DNA of 64,000 nt from JAWLFI01 sp964525165 (GCA_964525165.1 CAZGGG010000004.1:1-64000), one strand, 5' to 3'; shown: positions 54,883 to 64,000, counted from the first letter of the stretch. Notes: a model not told the origin generated them from the letters alone. Numbers and translations: made by a program.

Positions 54883-56847
54883 ATGAAAAAAAGCATGTTA
54901 TTGCTCCCGTTGGTGTTATTTGTAACCACCCAACTATGGTCTCAAAGTGAAGATCCGGTCTTATTCTTTGTTGAGGACGATGAGGTGCACGTATCTGAAT
55001 TCCAATATATCTACGACAAGAATAATCGGGATAGCACAAAGGGTACCCGAGAAAGTCTTGCGGATTATCTGCAATTGTATATCCAGTTTAAGTTAAAAGT
55101 TCAGGCCGCAAAGGATGCTGGTCTGGACACCATTCAAGCTTTGCAGGATGAGTTGAAGATGTATCGCAAGCAACTTGCTAAAAACTATCTTTTGGATAAA
55201 GAGATTGAGGAGGCTATCACAAAGAAAGTGTTTGAGCGCATGAAAGAAGACCTGCACCTCAGTCACATATTGATAAAGGTGCGGAAAGGGGAAGATACAA
55301 CTGCTGTTATCGACTACGCAAATAAGATCAGAGACAGCATTGCTTCCGGTCAGCGCACATTCGAGGAAATGGCATTGAAATATTCCGCAGATGGGACAGT
55401 CCAGAAAAACAAAGGAGATTTGGGCTATCTGACCGCCATGTTCCCCAATGGTTTTGAACGTTTGGAAGCAGTAGCCTACCAGATGAAAGAAGGGAGCTTA
55501 AGTGCACCCGTTCGCTCTCAAGCGGGGTACCATATTCTATACCTACATGACCGCAGACCTGCTCGTGGCACCGTTGAAATTTCTCAAATTCTAGTCCGAA
55601 AACCGGAAACCGGAAGTCGGGAAATGGCTAAAAAGAAGATTGATGCGGCCTATCAGGCATTACAAAAAGGCCTGGCTTGGGAAGAAGCGGTACTGGAGTT
55701 TACAGAGGATAAGAAAAACAGAAGAAAAGGAGGCTATCTGGGCGTCTTTGAAATAGGGGTATATGAAGAATCCTTAGAAGATGCGGCTTATGCTCTCGAG
55801 GAACAAGGAGATATTTCTGAGGTAGTGGAGTCAAGTATAGGTTATCATATCTTAAAGAGAGGAATCGCGACCCGACCGCAGGAAGAGTCATTCGATCAAA
55901 TGAAAAGTTTGATTATGGCTCAATTGGAGAAAACGAACCGACTGGATAAGGCACAGCAAACTTTAGTCGAAAAAATCAAGCAAAAAGCTCCATTCCAATT
56001 AGAAACAGAGGTATATGAAGCTTTCAAAGCCACGATTAATGATGATTTTACCAATTACAAATGGGAAAGTCCGAATGTGGAAGAGGAAGTACTGCTTTCT
56101 TTTGGAGCAACATTTGAAAGAACAAATCAGGATTTCATTGATTACCTAAAGCGAAATACCCGGGAACGTTTACGATTGGATCGAAAGATGCAAGGTCAGG
56201 CCGCTGCAGATCTATTGCTTCAAAAGTATGTTGAAGATATGGCGCTGGAGTACGAACAAACGCGCTTGGAAGAGAAATATGCAGATTTCAGAAACTTGAT
56301 GAGAGAATATCGTGAAGGCATCCTCTTATTTGAGGTTACCAAAGATGAGATTTGGGATAAAGCGCCACAGGATACAGCAGGTTTGATGGATTTCTATGAG
56401 CAGAATAAGGAAAATTATCGTTGGAATGAGCGAGCGAAGATTCTGACCTTCCGGGTGAATACTACAGACAATCAATTGATGAACCGCGTGAAAAAAATGG
56501 TCATGCAGGAGCCTGTCCAAAAGGTCATTGAGACGTTTAATGGGGACTCCACCTTAGTCACTTACACCTCTCAAGTAATCGAAAAGGGAGATCCTGAATT
56601 TGGTGCCCGTTCCTGGCAGCAAGGTGTGCTGTCTAACCTGACTCAAAAAGCCAACGGATATACCTTTGAATATATCAGCGATTTGATTCCGCCCAGAGTG
56701 AAATCATTAGAGGAAGCCAGAGGATTTGTGATTTCTGATTATCAGACCTATCTGGAACAGAAATGGGTGCGCAGTTTGGGTGAAAAATACAGAGTGAAAG
56801 TTGTGGATCACGAATTTGACAAACTGATTGAGACGTATCAAAAATAA
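54883..56847 (+). CDS. Periplasmic peptidyl-prolyl isomerase with two parvulin domains
   Basis: A 654-residue protein with a signal peptide (MKKSMLLLPLVLFVTTQLWS). After an N-terminal helical chaperone region come two PpiC/parvulin domains at about residues 125-222 (LSHILIKVRKG...FEEMALKYSADG...GDLGYLTAMFPNGFE...AGYHILYLHDR) and 231-326 (ISQILVRKP...GGYLGVFEIG...IGYHILKRG). A C-terminal helical domain of over 300 residues has no recognised family. It likely assists folding of exported and outer-membrane proteins. ATG 54883 is preferred; ATG 54865 would overlap purD by 11 nt. The next gene overlaps its end by 20 nt. Confidence 0.9.
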   Translation: MKKSMLLLPLVLFVTTQLWSQSEDPVLFFVEDDEVHVSEFQYIYDKNNRDSTKGTRESLADYLQLYIQFKLKVQAAKDAGLDTIQALQDELKMYRKQLAKNYLLDKEIEEAITKKVFERMKEDLHLSHILIKVRKGEDTTAVIDYANKIRDSIASGQRTFEEMALKYSADGTVQKNKGDLGYLTAMFPNGFERLEAVAYQMKEGSLSAPVRSQAGYHILYLHDRRPARGTVEISQILVRKPETGSREMAKKKIDAAYQALQKGLAWEEAVLEFTEDKKNRRKGGYLGVFEIGVYEESLEDAAYALEEQGDISEVVESSIGYHILKRGIATRPQEESFDQMKSLIMAQLEKTNRLDKAQQTLVEKIKQKAPFQLETEVYEAFKATINDDFTNYKWESPNVEEEVLLSFGATFERTNQDFIDYLKRNTRERLRLDRKMQGQAAADLLLQKYVEDMALEYEQTRLEEKYADFRNLMREYREGILLFEVTKDEIWDKAPQDTAGLMDFYEQNKENYRWNERAKILTFRVNTTDNQLMNRVKKMVMQEPVQKVIETFNGDSTLVTYTSQVIEKGDPEFGARSWQQGVLSNLTQKANGYTFEYISDLIPPRVKSLEEARGFVISDYQTYLEQKWVRSLGEKYRVKVVDHEFDKLIETYQK

Positions 56848-57679
56848 TTGGCTGCTTTTGGTGATACTCAGCCTTATGGCTTGTGACCCCTCCAATCGAC
56901 AAACAGATTGGGATGGTGAAGCTTTGGCAGAAGTGTATGGAAGAGTTTTGACGGCTTCAGACCTGGAAGAGAAAAACATTGACTTAGCGCAAGACTCAGC
57001 ATTGCTTTGGACTTTATATGTAGACCAATGGATACGAGATGAATTGTTCTTTCTACAAGCAGAAGAGCAGTTGAAAGACATCTCTGAAATAGAAAAATTG
57101 GTATCCTCATATCGGCAATCGCTTATGATTCATTATTATGAACAACAGTTGATCCAAGAACAATTAGATAGCATCATTTCCGAAGAGGAGATCGTTCAAC
57201 ATTATAAGGAACGTAAAGACAACTTTATCTTAAACGAAGCTGTGGTGCAAGCTCGGTGGATCATTACCCAGTCGTCAAATTTCAAAGCAGATACAGTCTC
57301 GGCACATTGGTCTTCGGAAACTCATAAAGATGATCGTTTAAAGGCTCTTTGTGAACTATATTCGCGATCCTATAATTTGAATGATAGTTTGTGGTTATCC
57401 TTCAGGGAGTTATCTTCCAGAACCGGGCTGTCTTTAGAAGATTTAAGGAAGCTTCGATTAAACGAGTTTCATGAGATCTCACAGAATGAGGGAGGCAGAC
57501 TAATGATACAAATGAATAGTATTGTGGAAGAAGGCTCTGTTGCGCCTGTGCAATACGTTAAAGAGAGAATCAGGAGAATCATTCTCCATGACCGAAAAGA
57601 AGAAATTTTAAAAAGCTACCGTCAGCGAATCTATCAAAAAGCGATTCAAGAGCGGAAAGTGAAAATGTATATTCAATGA
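56828..57679 (+). CDS. Periplasmic lipoprotein, SurA-N/PpiC-like without isomerase domain
   Basis: A 283-residue predicted lipoprotein starting at TTG 56828, which gives a clean signal (MRRIKNNWLLLVILSLMAC, lipobox Cys19). This start overlaps the preceding parvulin gene by 20 nt. The mature part is almost all helix with SurA-like N-terminal character (ASDLEEKNIDLAQD, YVDQWIRDELFFLQAEE, EEEIVQHYKERKDNFILNE). No parvulin domain is seen. Together with its neighbours it is likely a chaperone for outer-membrane proteins, tethered by lipid. The next gene's start overlaps its stop (ATGA). Confidence 0.8.
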   Translation: MRRIKNNWLLLVILSLMACDPSNRQTDWDGEALAEVYGRVLTASDLEEKNIDLAQDSALLWTLYVDQWIRDELFFLQAEEQLKDISEIEKLVSSYRQSLMIHYYEQQLIQEQLDSIISEEEIVQHYKERKDNFILNEAVVQARWIITQSSNFKADTVSAHWSSETHKDDRLKALCELYSRSYNLNDSLWLSFRELSSRTGLSLEDLRKLRLNEFHEISQNEGGRLMIQMNSIVEEGSVAPVQYVKERIRRIILHDRKEEILKSYRQRIYQKAIQERKVKMYIQ

Positions 57680-59037
57680 TGAGGTATCTTTTAATTGTTG
57701 CGATCGTATTCAGCACCCTCCTGACGGCGCAAGCTCAGGGGGTGGTCAACAAGGTAGTGGCCAAAGTAGGTGGCGAACTAATATTACTATCAGACATTCA
57801 GGAACAATTGGCTTATATACAAGATAAGCAAGGCTCTGTTTCTCCGGAAGATCGCTGCTACATATTGGAAAGTCTATTGGCTCAAAAGCTCTTAGTGAAT
57901 AAAGCCAAGCTGGATAGTGTGGTGGTCATGGATGAAGAAGTAGATGCCCAGATAGATGGACGATTGGAACAAATTTTGGCAATGATGAACAATGATATCA
58001 GCCAGTTTGAAGCTTACTACGGAAAAACAGTAGAACAAGTTCGATCGCAGATGTTCCGTGAAATGAAATCCCAATTATTGGCAGAACGAATGCGGGGGCA
58101 GGTAATGTCTACAGCAGAGGCTACACCTTCCGAGGTGGTCGAGTTTTATAATAGTATTCCCACAGACAGCCTTCCCTATTATAACTCAGAAGTAGAACTA
58201 CAGGAATTAGTCGTAAGGCCTAAGATTAATGACACGGAAAGGGAAAAAGCGATTGAGCAACTTACTGAGATTCGCAGAAAAATTATTGAAGACAGCATGA
58301 GTTTCACCTCTTTGGCAAGAACTTATTCTGACGATCCCGGTTCTGCGAGAAATGGTGGAGATCTGGGAATGATGAAAAGAGGTACCCTGGTCCCTGAATT
58401 TGAAGCTGCGGCATACAATCTACGACGAAATGAAGTGTCTGAAATTGTAGAAACCGAATATGGTTTTCATATCATCAAGCTTCTGGAGCGAAGAGGAAAC
58501 AATGTACATACCCAGCATATTTTGATCAAACCAGAGATTACAGAGAATGACCTGTTGCTAGCACAACAAGAATTGGATAGCATTCGGAATTTAATCCTCA
58601 AAGATTCCTTAACATTTGAAGCTGCTGTTCGACTGCACGGATACGATAAAGTGCAATCCTTCAATAATGGCGGGCGAATGATCAACCCGGCTACCGGTGA
58701 TAATTTCTTTGAAGTGGGAGATCTGGATCCTGAAATTTACTTTTCTACAGATACCTTAGAGGTAGGAGAAATCACCTCCCCATTGGAATTTAGCGCGCCC
58801 GGAAGAGAAACCCTTTTTAGAATCGTCAAGCTAATCTCTAGAACAGATCCTCACAGAGCCAGCCTCAAAAAGGATTATGCTAAGATTCAAATGATGGCTA
58901 CCGAACAGAAGAAAGGAAGTCTGCTCGTGGATTGGTTAGATGACGTTCTGAAAAACACATATATAGAAATAGCCCCTGAATTTCACAATTGCCCCAACAT
59001 GAATAAGTGGCTCAAAACCGATACCGCAGGGAAGTAG
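57676..59037 (+). CDS. SurA-like periplasmic chaperone with two parvulin domains
   Basis: A 453-residue protein with a signal peptide (MMRYLLIVAIVFSTLLTAQAQ). The N-terminal chaperone domain (NKVVAKVGGELILLSDIQEQLAYI) is the SurA signature. The first parvulin domain is at about residues 175-272 (ELQELVVRPK...FTSLARTYSDDPGSARNGGDLGMMKRG...YGFHIIKLLERR). A second, more diverged one is at about 280-380 (THQHILIKP-like THQHI variant...GYDKVQSFNNGGRMIN). It guides unfolded outer-membrane proteins to the BAM complex. It starts on the ATGA overlap with the lipoprotein gene, and the CDF gene follows after 22 nt. Confidence 0.92.
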   Translation: MMRYLLIVAIVFSTLLTAQAQGVVNKVVAKVGGELILLSDIQEQLAYIQDKQGSVSPEDRCYILESLLAQKLLVNKAKLDSVVVMDEEVDAQIDGRLEQILAMMNNDISQFEAYYGKTVEQVRSQMFREMKSQLLAERMRGQVMSTAEATPSEVVEFYNSIPTDSLPYYNSEVELQELVVRPKINDTEREKAIEQLTEIRRKIIEDSMSFTSLARTYSDDPGSARNGGDLGMMKRGTLVPEFEAAAYNLRRNEVSEIVETEYGFHIIKLLERRGNNVHTQHILIKPEITENDLLLAQQELDSIRNLILKDSLTFEAAVRLHGYDKVQSFNNGGRMINPATGDNFFEVGDLDPEIYFSTDTLEVGEITSPLEFSAPGRETLFRIVKLISRTDPHRASLKKDYAKIQMMATEQKKGSLLVDWLDDVLKNTYIEIAPEFHNCPNMNKWLKTDTAGK

Positions 59038-59059
59038 ATAGATTCTCTATTTTTGAGTC

Positions 59060-59938
59060 ATGGACCGGTATCAAAAAGCCAAGAAAACAGCTTCATTCAG
59101 CATTGTTGGTAATATCTTATTAGCCACCGTTAAGCTTTTTGCCGGAATATTTGGAAACTCCTATGCTTTGATCGCGGATGCGATTGAGTCCACTACAGAT
59201 ATTTTTTCATCTATTTTGGTGTATTGGGGTATCAAATATGCAGAGCGGCCGCCGGATGAGAATCACCCTTACGGACATGGAAAAATTGAGCCTCTGGTTA
59301 CCTTCATCGTTGTTGGGATTTTGATTACTTCTGCCACGATTATAGCCTATCAAGCGATCATAAATATTCAATCCCCTCAGGAGTTACCCGAAAGTTGGAC
59401 CCTGGGAGTTCTCTTGGTCATTATTCTTTGGAAAGAAATCGCTTATCAAATCATGAAACGGCGATCAGAAGAGTTAAAATCCACATCTATCAAAGCCGAT
59501 GCCTGGCATCAGCGATCTGATGCTATTACCTCAGTTGCTGCTTTCTTAGGAATCTCTATTGCTTTGCTGTTTGGTGAAGCCTTTGCGGTAGCGGATGATT
59601 GGGCTGCTCTATTTTCAGCATTTTTCATTCTCTACAATAGCTATTTGATATTTCGTCCTGCCTTGGGAGAAATCATGGATGAGCACTTTCATGAGGAACT
59701 ACAAAGTTTGATTCACGAGAAAGCCAGCGAAGTGCCTGGGGTCATCAATACTGAAAAATGCTATGTGCGGAAAGCCGGTATGGATTATCAGGTAGATCTG
59801 CATGCACGTGTGGATGGATCGATTACCGTAGAAGAAGGCCATACCATAGCGCATGCTCTTCAAGACCATTTGCTACAGGAAATAACCGAATTGAAATATG
59901 TGCTGATTCATATCGAGCCCGGAAATAAAGAGGCATAG
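59060..59938 (+). CDS. Cation diffusion facilitator (metal exporter)
   Basis: A 292-residue CDF transporter with six membrane helices and a C-terminal cytoplasmic ferredoxin-like domain. Metal-site motifs are ADAIESTTDIFSS in helix 2, HPYGHGKIEPL in the loop after it and KADAWHQRSDAITS in helix 5. Such proteins export Zn, Fe, Mn or Co by proton antiport. The helix 2 and 5 residues (Asp rather than His in the first pair) are more like Fe/Mn than Zn members, a weak call. It lies at the end of the purD-chaperone run. Confidence 0.92.
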   Translation: MDRYQKAKKTASFSIVGNILLATVKLFAGIFGNSYALIADAIESTTDIFSSILVYWGIKYAERPPDENHPYGHGKIEPLVTFIVVGILITSATIIAYQAIINIQSPQELPESWTLGVLLVIILWKEIAYQIMKRRSEELKSTSIKADAWHQRSDAITSVAAFLGISIALLFGEAFAVADDWAALFSAFFILYNSYLIFRPALGEIMDEHFHEELQSLIHEKASEVPGVINTEKCYVRKAGMDYQVDLHARVDGSITVEEGHTIAHALQDHLLQEITELKYVLIHIEPGNKEA

Positions 59939-59981
59939 AATATCTTAAGAAGGGAGTCCTGTTTTGCTGTAGAACGCCTAT

Positions 59982-60014
59982 AAAAAAAGCCCACATTTAA
60001 TAAATGCAGGCTTT
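59982..60014. terminator. Bidirectional terminator between CDF and POT genes
   Basis: AAAGCC (59986-59991) / GGCTTT (60009-60014) with an inner ATTTA/TAAAT pair; T-runs follow on both strands. It lies between convergent genes. Confidence 0.7.
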
Positions 60015-60045
60015 AAAATTTTTCTCTTTAGATATATCTTACCAA

Positions 60046-61827
60046 TTATCGAACCCCGTGCATTAAGCGTTTCAGAAGTGGGTTCAATAATGCTGATAGA
60101 ATCCCTAAAGCTATGGGAATAAGCGTCAAGATGAGGAAGAAATAAGATAATCCATTTTCCTCTGCAATACTATCGATATTCCCTCCAAAATTATGGGCGA
60201 TTTTATTCCCTATGGCAATAGCCAGATAATAGACTCCAAACATAAAGGCAATCATACGGGGCGGCACCAACTTACTCAGGTAAGAAAGACCCATGGGCGA
60301 CAAACACAATTCACCCAATGTATGGAATAAGTATGCCGCGATGAGCCAGAACATACTGAGTTGAGCGGCTTCCGCACCGGGGGCCACATTTCTGGCACCA
60401 AATGCTAGAAACCCAAATCCTACCCCTAACAACACCATACCCATGGCATACTTGATGGCACCCGGAGGATTATACTTACTCTCCCAAAGCCTTGAAAAGA
60501 GCGGCGCAAAGGTGATGATGAATAATGAATTCAGAATCGCGAACCAGGTAACCGGAACCTCTGCCTCAGTTGACTGAAATTCTGCGACTACTTTATACCC
60601 GACAATTCCCCAAATAATTACAAAACTAGATCCCAAAATCACATTGGATAAGGGAATCTTTGAGTAAGTCTTTCGAAATAAAGCGTATAGTACATAGGTA
60701 ATAATGATCAAAGGAACCACAGTTACCAATAAGTCAACGATTTTGAATATCGTGGCACCCGAACCAGAAAGCACTCTTGCTGTAAAGTCACGCGTATAAA
60801 GGGGCAAGGTTCCCGCTGCCTGCTCAAAAGCTGCCCAGAAAAATACGGTCAACAAAGAGAATATCACCACCGCTATCATTCGATCCCGAACAATCTTTGT
60901 ATAGCGTGGAATTCTGACCGCCAGAAGTATAATAAACGCACCTGCTGCAAGGGCTGCAAAGAAATAGGAGTCCGGCAATCCCAGGATTTCAAAATTTAAG
61001 GTTTGTATATCTCCTATTTTCGACAAAGGATCATTAATAATGTATATCAATGCCCCTAAAAGAAATAGACCGATCAAAGAATAATCAAGAATATTGAAGG
61101 GATTTAATTGCTCTTCTTTAGCCGGTTCCTGATCTGCAGGAAAAGAGGTTTCTTCTCTTCCGGCGATTTCGACCTCATGTCTTTCGCTTGGCTTTGCACC
61201 AATAGATCCAAATAAGACCTGTGCAAAGTAAAACTGCAACATACCCAAAAACATAAAGATACCGGCCAGTCCAAATCCCCAGGACCAACCAATCTTTTCA
61301 CCTACGTATCCACAAAGCATAATCCCCAAAAAGGCTCCTGCATTCACACCCATATAAAAAATAGTGTATGCACCATCTTTCTTATCCTCATGCCCTTCAT
61401 ACATATATGAAATAATGGAGGTCATATTGGGTTTGAAAAAGCCATTTCCTAATATTAGAAATGCAATTCCTAAGTAGAGGAAGAATTCGGTTTCCAAAGC
61501 CATCGAAGCATGCCCCAAAGTCATCAGTAAGGCTCCAATGACCACCGCATTCCTATACCCCAGGTATTTATCGGCCAGGTATCCTCCGGCAATTGGTGTC
61601 AAATACACCATCAAAGCATAGGTCCCCAATAAGGATAATGCCGCTTCTGTACTCCACTCCCATCCCGGATTTAAACCCGTCAAGGAAGCGGTAAGGAATA
61701 AAACCAAAAGAGCTCGCATTCCATAATAGGAGAATCGTTCCCACATTTCTGTGAAGAAGAGCACAAACAATCCCGCAGGGTGTCCTAACACCTTGGAGTC
61801 AAAAAAATTGGTCGATGTATTACTCAT
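60046..61827 (-). CDS. POT-family peptide transporter (long form)
   Basis: A 593-residue proton-coupled oligopeptide transporter. The proton-coupling motif E-x-x-E-R is Glu27, Glu30, Arg31 (FFTEMWERFSYYGMRA), followed by about 14 helices and FFKPNMTSIISYMYE and LCLSPMGLSYLSKLVPPRM. A charged cytoplasmic loop at about residues 215-245 (GAKPSERHEVEIAGREETSFP) separates the halves. It imports di- and tripeptides. It lies 28 nt downstream of a second POT gene, so they form an operon, with a bidirectional terminator after this one. Confidence 0.93.
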   Translation of the reverse strand: MSNTSTNFFDSKVLGHPAGLFVLFFTEMWERFSYYGMRALLVLFLTASLTGLNPGWEWSTEAALSLLGTYALMVYLTPIAGGYLADKYLGYRNAVVIGALLMTLGHASMALETEFFLYLGIAFLILGNGFFKPNMTSIISYMYEGHEDKKDGAYTIFYMGVNAGAFLGIMLCGYVGEKIGWSWGFGLAGIFMFLGMLQFYFAQVLFGSIGAKPSERHEVEIAGREETSFPADQEPAKEEQLNPFNILDYSLIGLFLLGALIYIINDPLSKIGDIQTLNFEILGLPDSYFFAALAAGAFIILLAVRIPRYTKIVRDRMIAVVIFSLLTVFFWAAFEQAAGTLPLYTRDFTARVLSGSGATIFKIVDLLVTVVPLIIITYVLYALFRKTYSKIPLSNVILGSSFVIIWGIVGYKVVAEFQSTEAEVPVTWFAILNSLFIITFAPLFSRLWESKYNPPGAIKYAMGMVLLGVGFGFLAFGARNVAPGAEAAQLSMFWLIAAYLFHTLGELCLSPMGLSYLSKLVPPRMIAFMFGVYYLAIAIGNKIAHNFGGNIDSIAEENGLSYFFLILTLIPIALGILSALLNPLLKRLMHGVR

Positions 61828-61855
61828 AGATTAATGATTGGTTATAGTATTCAAT

Positions 61856-63256
61856 TTATTGCTCGTCTGCCAATTCAAATCCTTCGGTCTCCTTGTCCCC
61901 CTGGCTGTAATCCACCTCTTTATCTTCCGCCCCATGCGTCAAAGACTCCAACCGCTTGCGGAACAAAAGAATCAATGCTCCAAAAACCACACAGAAAACT
62001 GCAATACCTGTAAAAACTGAAAACTCCCCATAGCTACTGGCACTTTCACCTAATAAACCTGCCAGCTTATTCCCAAATCCGGTCATCGCAAAATACACGC
62101 CCATCATAATGGAAGCGTACTTTAAGGGAGCTAGTTTGGTAATGTAGGATAGTGCAACAGGACTAATGCAGAGTTCCCCAACGGTGTGAAACAGATAGGC
62201 TAAAACCAGCCATACCATGGCTGAAGAACCAGTGTCATTATACTCAGCAGAAGCTGCAGACATAAAGAAGAAACCTGAGCCCATAATAATGAGTCCCAAT
62301 ATCATCTTAAACAAGGATGAAGAAAGTTTTCCTTGCAATTTCCTTTTCGCCCAAAAGCCCGCTACGGCAGTACCTAAAACGATAATAAAGAAGGCATTCA
62401 AAGATTGGAACCAAGATGCGGGAATTTCAAATCCAAACAACATTCGATCCGTTTTTTCGGCGGCATAGAGGTTCATTAAACCTCCGGCCTGCTCGAATGC
62501 TCCCCAAAATACGATCACCAATAGGAAGGAAATGAGCAACACCACAATACGATCTTTTTCGATTTTCGTCAAAGGTCGTTTCGCTGCCGCAATCTCCTCC
62601 GGATCTTTAGAAGCTCCAATATAATTTCCTACATGCTTGAGGTATTGTTGGCCCCACATATATACCAAAAGACCCAAAAGCATCCCGATTCCGGCCAAAC
62701 CAAAACCATAGTGCCATCCATAGACCTCTCCTACATAGCCGACGATTAAACTAGAGGCGAAAGCTCCCAGGTTAATTCCGATATAAAAAATGGTAAATCC
62801 TTTATCTCTTCTAACATCACCTTGCTTGTATAAACCACCAACCATGGTAGAAATATTGGGTTTCAACATACCCACACCGGCAATGATTAGAATAAGACCT
62901 GTGTAAAAAGCCCACATCTGTTCTACTGCCAGAATACCATGACCAAAACATAAAAGAATTCCACCTACTAAGACGGATTGCCGCTGCCCAATCAATCGGT
63001 CTGCGATAATTCCGCCCGGGATCGAAGCTACATACACCAACATGGTGTACCAGCCATATAAAGACAAGGCTTCTGCATCCGTCCATCCCAAACCGGGATT
63101 ATCACCTGTTTCACGAGCGACCAGATATAAAACAAGAATGGCACGCATCCCATAGTAAGAAAAACGCTCCCACATTTCTGTAAAGAAAAGAACGTACAAC
63201 CCTATGGGATGTCCAAATAAATTCTTCTGATGTGCTTGCGTAACCGATGCATCCAT
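61856..63256 (-). CDS. POT-family peptide transporter (short form)
   Basis: A 466-residue proton-coupled peptide transporter with the same E-x-x-E-R motif at the same residues (Glu27, Glu30, Arg31) as its downstream neighbour. Conserved NISTMVGGLYKQGD, GINLGAFASSLIVGYVGE and LCISPVALSYITKLAP are present. It is about 125 residues shorter: the middle helix pair and loop of the longer protein are missing or reduced. The C-terminus is hydrophilic and acidic (AEDKEVDYSQGDKETEGFEL). It is the first gene of the pair. Confidence 0.93.
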   Translation of the reverse strand: MDASVTQAHQKNLFGHPIGLYVLFFTEMWERFSYYGMRAILVLYLVARETGDNPGLGWTDAEALSLYGWYTMLVYVASIPGGIIADRLIGQRQSVLVGGILLCFGHGILAVEQMWAFYTGLILIIAGVGMLKPNISTMVGGLYKQGDVRRDKGFTIFYIGINLGAFASSLIVGYVGEVYGWHYGFGLAGIGMLLGLLVYMWGQQYLKHVGNYIGASKDPEEIAAAKRPLTKIEKDRIVVLLISFLLVIVFWGAFEQAGGLMNLYAAEKTDRMLFGFEIPASWFQSLNAFFIIVLGTAVAGFWAKRKLQGKLSSSLFKMILGLIIMGSGFFFMSAASAEYNDTGSSAMVWLVLAYLFHTVGELCISPVALSYITKLAPLKYASIMMGVYFAMTGFGNKLAGLLGESASSYGEFSVFTGIAVFCVVFGALILLFRKRLESLTHGAEDKEVDYSQGDKETEGFELADEQ

Positions 63257-63423
63257 ACCAATACCTATTTTAGTAACCCGCTAAAAATAGGTGTTATATT
63301 TTGCTATGGCGAAATTTTACGACTTTTATTTTGTTAGAGAAATTTTAAAGTTTCATCCGTGTCTAAAGGATCCTATGTACCATGTTTTATAATCCCAAAT
63401 CATGACTTGAAGTAAATGAATTC

Positions 63424-64000
63424 TCACTCTAGTAAACGAGCCCAACTTCTTGTTTTCTCCTCACTCGAGAAGTGGTTATACTCCAATGACCAACCTTGTG
63501 CTGACAAAAGCTCTGTCAAAAGGGATAACATATCCTGTAGTTGTTCCCCTGCCTGCTCCGGGAGCTTGCTCTCCCAGGTGTCGGTCTCACCCATAGCGCG
63601 CACATCACTCATGAGTTTGTTGTGATCTTTTGGACTAAAAGAATTGAAAGCACCTTCCTGTAGATCATAAAAAGAAGGCTGAATATCCATAGCCAGAATT
63701 TTAACGGAAGGCAGATTGCGGATGATCACCTTTCGATTTGCTTCATGGACATCTATCACCACCTCCTCCATATCATAGCCTAAACTGACTGTAGCTTGCA
63801 CTTTCACTAAAGCTTTTTTCCGGAAGGGTGACCAATCATAATAGTAGAAGTCTTCATAGTCATAAATCTCAAGAAAGGAACCTTCTACTGTAACCAGTTT
63901 AAAAACCTTCTCTACCTGCTGCAACAAAGCTTGTTTCTCAATTGTGGTCTGCACCTGAGTCGGTCGATACCACCACTGAGTCAGGATCGCACCCAAAACC
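63424..64000 (-). CDS. DUF4230-family membrane-anchored protein (partial)
   Basis: The last 192 codons of a gene whose start probably lies beyond the right edge; the frame is open to base 64000, and a TTG at 63996 is an unlikely start. The visible part begins just after a probable membrane anchor (VLGAILTQWWYRP). It has QQVEKVFKLVTVEGSFLEIYDYED and a beta-strand pair KALVKVQATVSLGYDMEEVVIDVHEANRKVIIRNLP (parts), characteristic of DUF4230, and a helical C-terminal end. The function is unknown. It is followed on the minus strand by the POT operon after 167 nt. Confidence 0.78.
   Translation of the reverse strand, partial: VLGAILTQWWYRPTQVQTTIEKQALLQQVEKVFKLVTVEGSFLEIYDYEDFYYYDWSPFRKKALVKVQATVSLGYDMEEVVIDVHEANRKVIIRNLPSVKILAMDIQPSFYDLQEGAFNSFSPKDHNKLMSDVRAMGETDTWESKLPEQAGEQLQDMLSLLTELLSAQGWSLEYNHFSSEEKTRSWARLLE

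Noticed and set aside
1..64000. CRISPR arrays, prophage or transposase genes
   Set aside because: No regularly spaced repeat-spacer units, phage structural genes or transposase motifs were seen on either strand.

Overview
The window is a chromosomal segment of a Bacteroidota bacterium, most likely of the Saprospiria type. The evidence is the gliding/type IX secretion (T9SS) protein SprA, a C-terminal T9SS sorting domain, several families largely confined to Bacteroidota (DUF4270, DUF4290, DUF4412, DUF2480, DUF4230), Bacteroidota-type promoter boxes (TTTG, then TAnnTTTG), a three-gene sdhCAB operon, and a giant secreted protein of HYR/Ig-like repeats. There are no tRNA or rRNA genes, no CRISPR array, no complete insertion sequence and no prophage. 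The content is mostly core metabolism and cell envelope.

Layout. 1-8104 (-) is the N-terminal part (about 2,700 residues) of a giant repeat adhesin that continues past the left edge; two unrelated globular modules are inserted inside its repeats. 8690-9269 (+) holds a rhodanese and a small membrane protein. 9331-14691 (-) carries an acyl-CoA dehydrogenase (with a 30-N assembly gap), a membrane glycosyltransferase, a small membrane protein and an ABC exporter. 14810-15670 (+) is a DUF4412 protein. 15728-19190 (-) is sdhCAB. 19394-29823 (+) is a long run: unknown protein, RNase R, DUF819 permease, a catalytically doubtful GT5-like protein, DUF4270 lipoprotein, glmS, DUF4290, and murA with Asp in place of the fosfomycin-target Cys. 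29824-30801 (-) is a polyprenyl diphosphate synthase. 30928-34256 (+) has an exported lipoprotein superoxide dismutase, an unknown membrane protein, scpB, DUF2480 and a lytic transglycosylase. 34257-34922 is a decayed stretch with an NTF2-like pseudogene, followed by a T9SS cargo protein.

36030-40444 (-) holds DsbD, purQ and a polytopic membrane protein. 40777-42792 (+) has a DksA/TraR zinc-finger protein and radA. 42818-45073 (-) is a two-component system. 45425-53473 (-) is ruvA-sprA. 53592-59938 (+) has purD, a translationally coupled set of three periplasmic parvulin/SurA-like chaperone genes, and a cation diffusion facilitator. 60046-63256 (-) holds two tandem POT peptide transporters. 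A DUF4230 protein runs off the right edge.

The envelope genes form a functional theme: SprA (the T9SS translocon), two probable T9SS clients (the giant adhesin and the 34.9 kb protein), a periplasmic chaperone operon suited to large outer-membrane barrels, and a DsbD with two N-terminal domains for Cys-rich exported proteins. GlmS and MurA supply and use UDP-GlcNAc for the wall. The least expected signals are a 12-mer (CCTTTCGGCAAA) found five times, a diverged intergenic repeat (about 40.6 and 45.2 kb) one copy of which carries a 69-bp palindromic insert, a palindrome plus direct repeat upstream of the acyl-CoA dehydrogenase, and the nested domain insertions in the adhesin.
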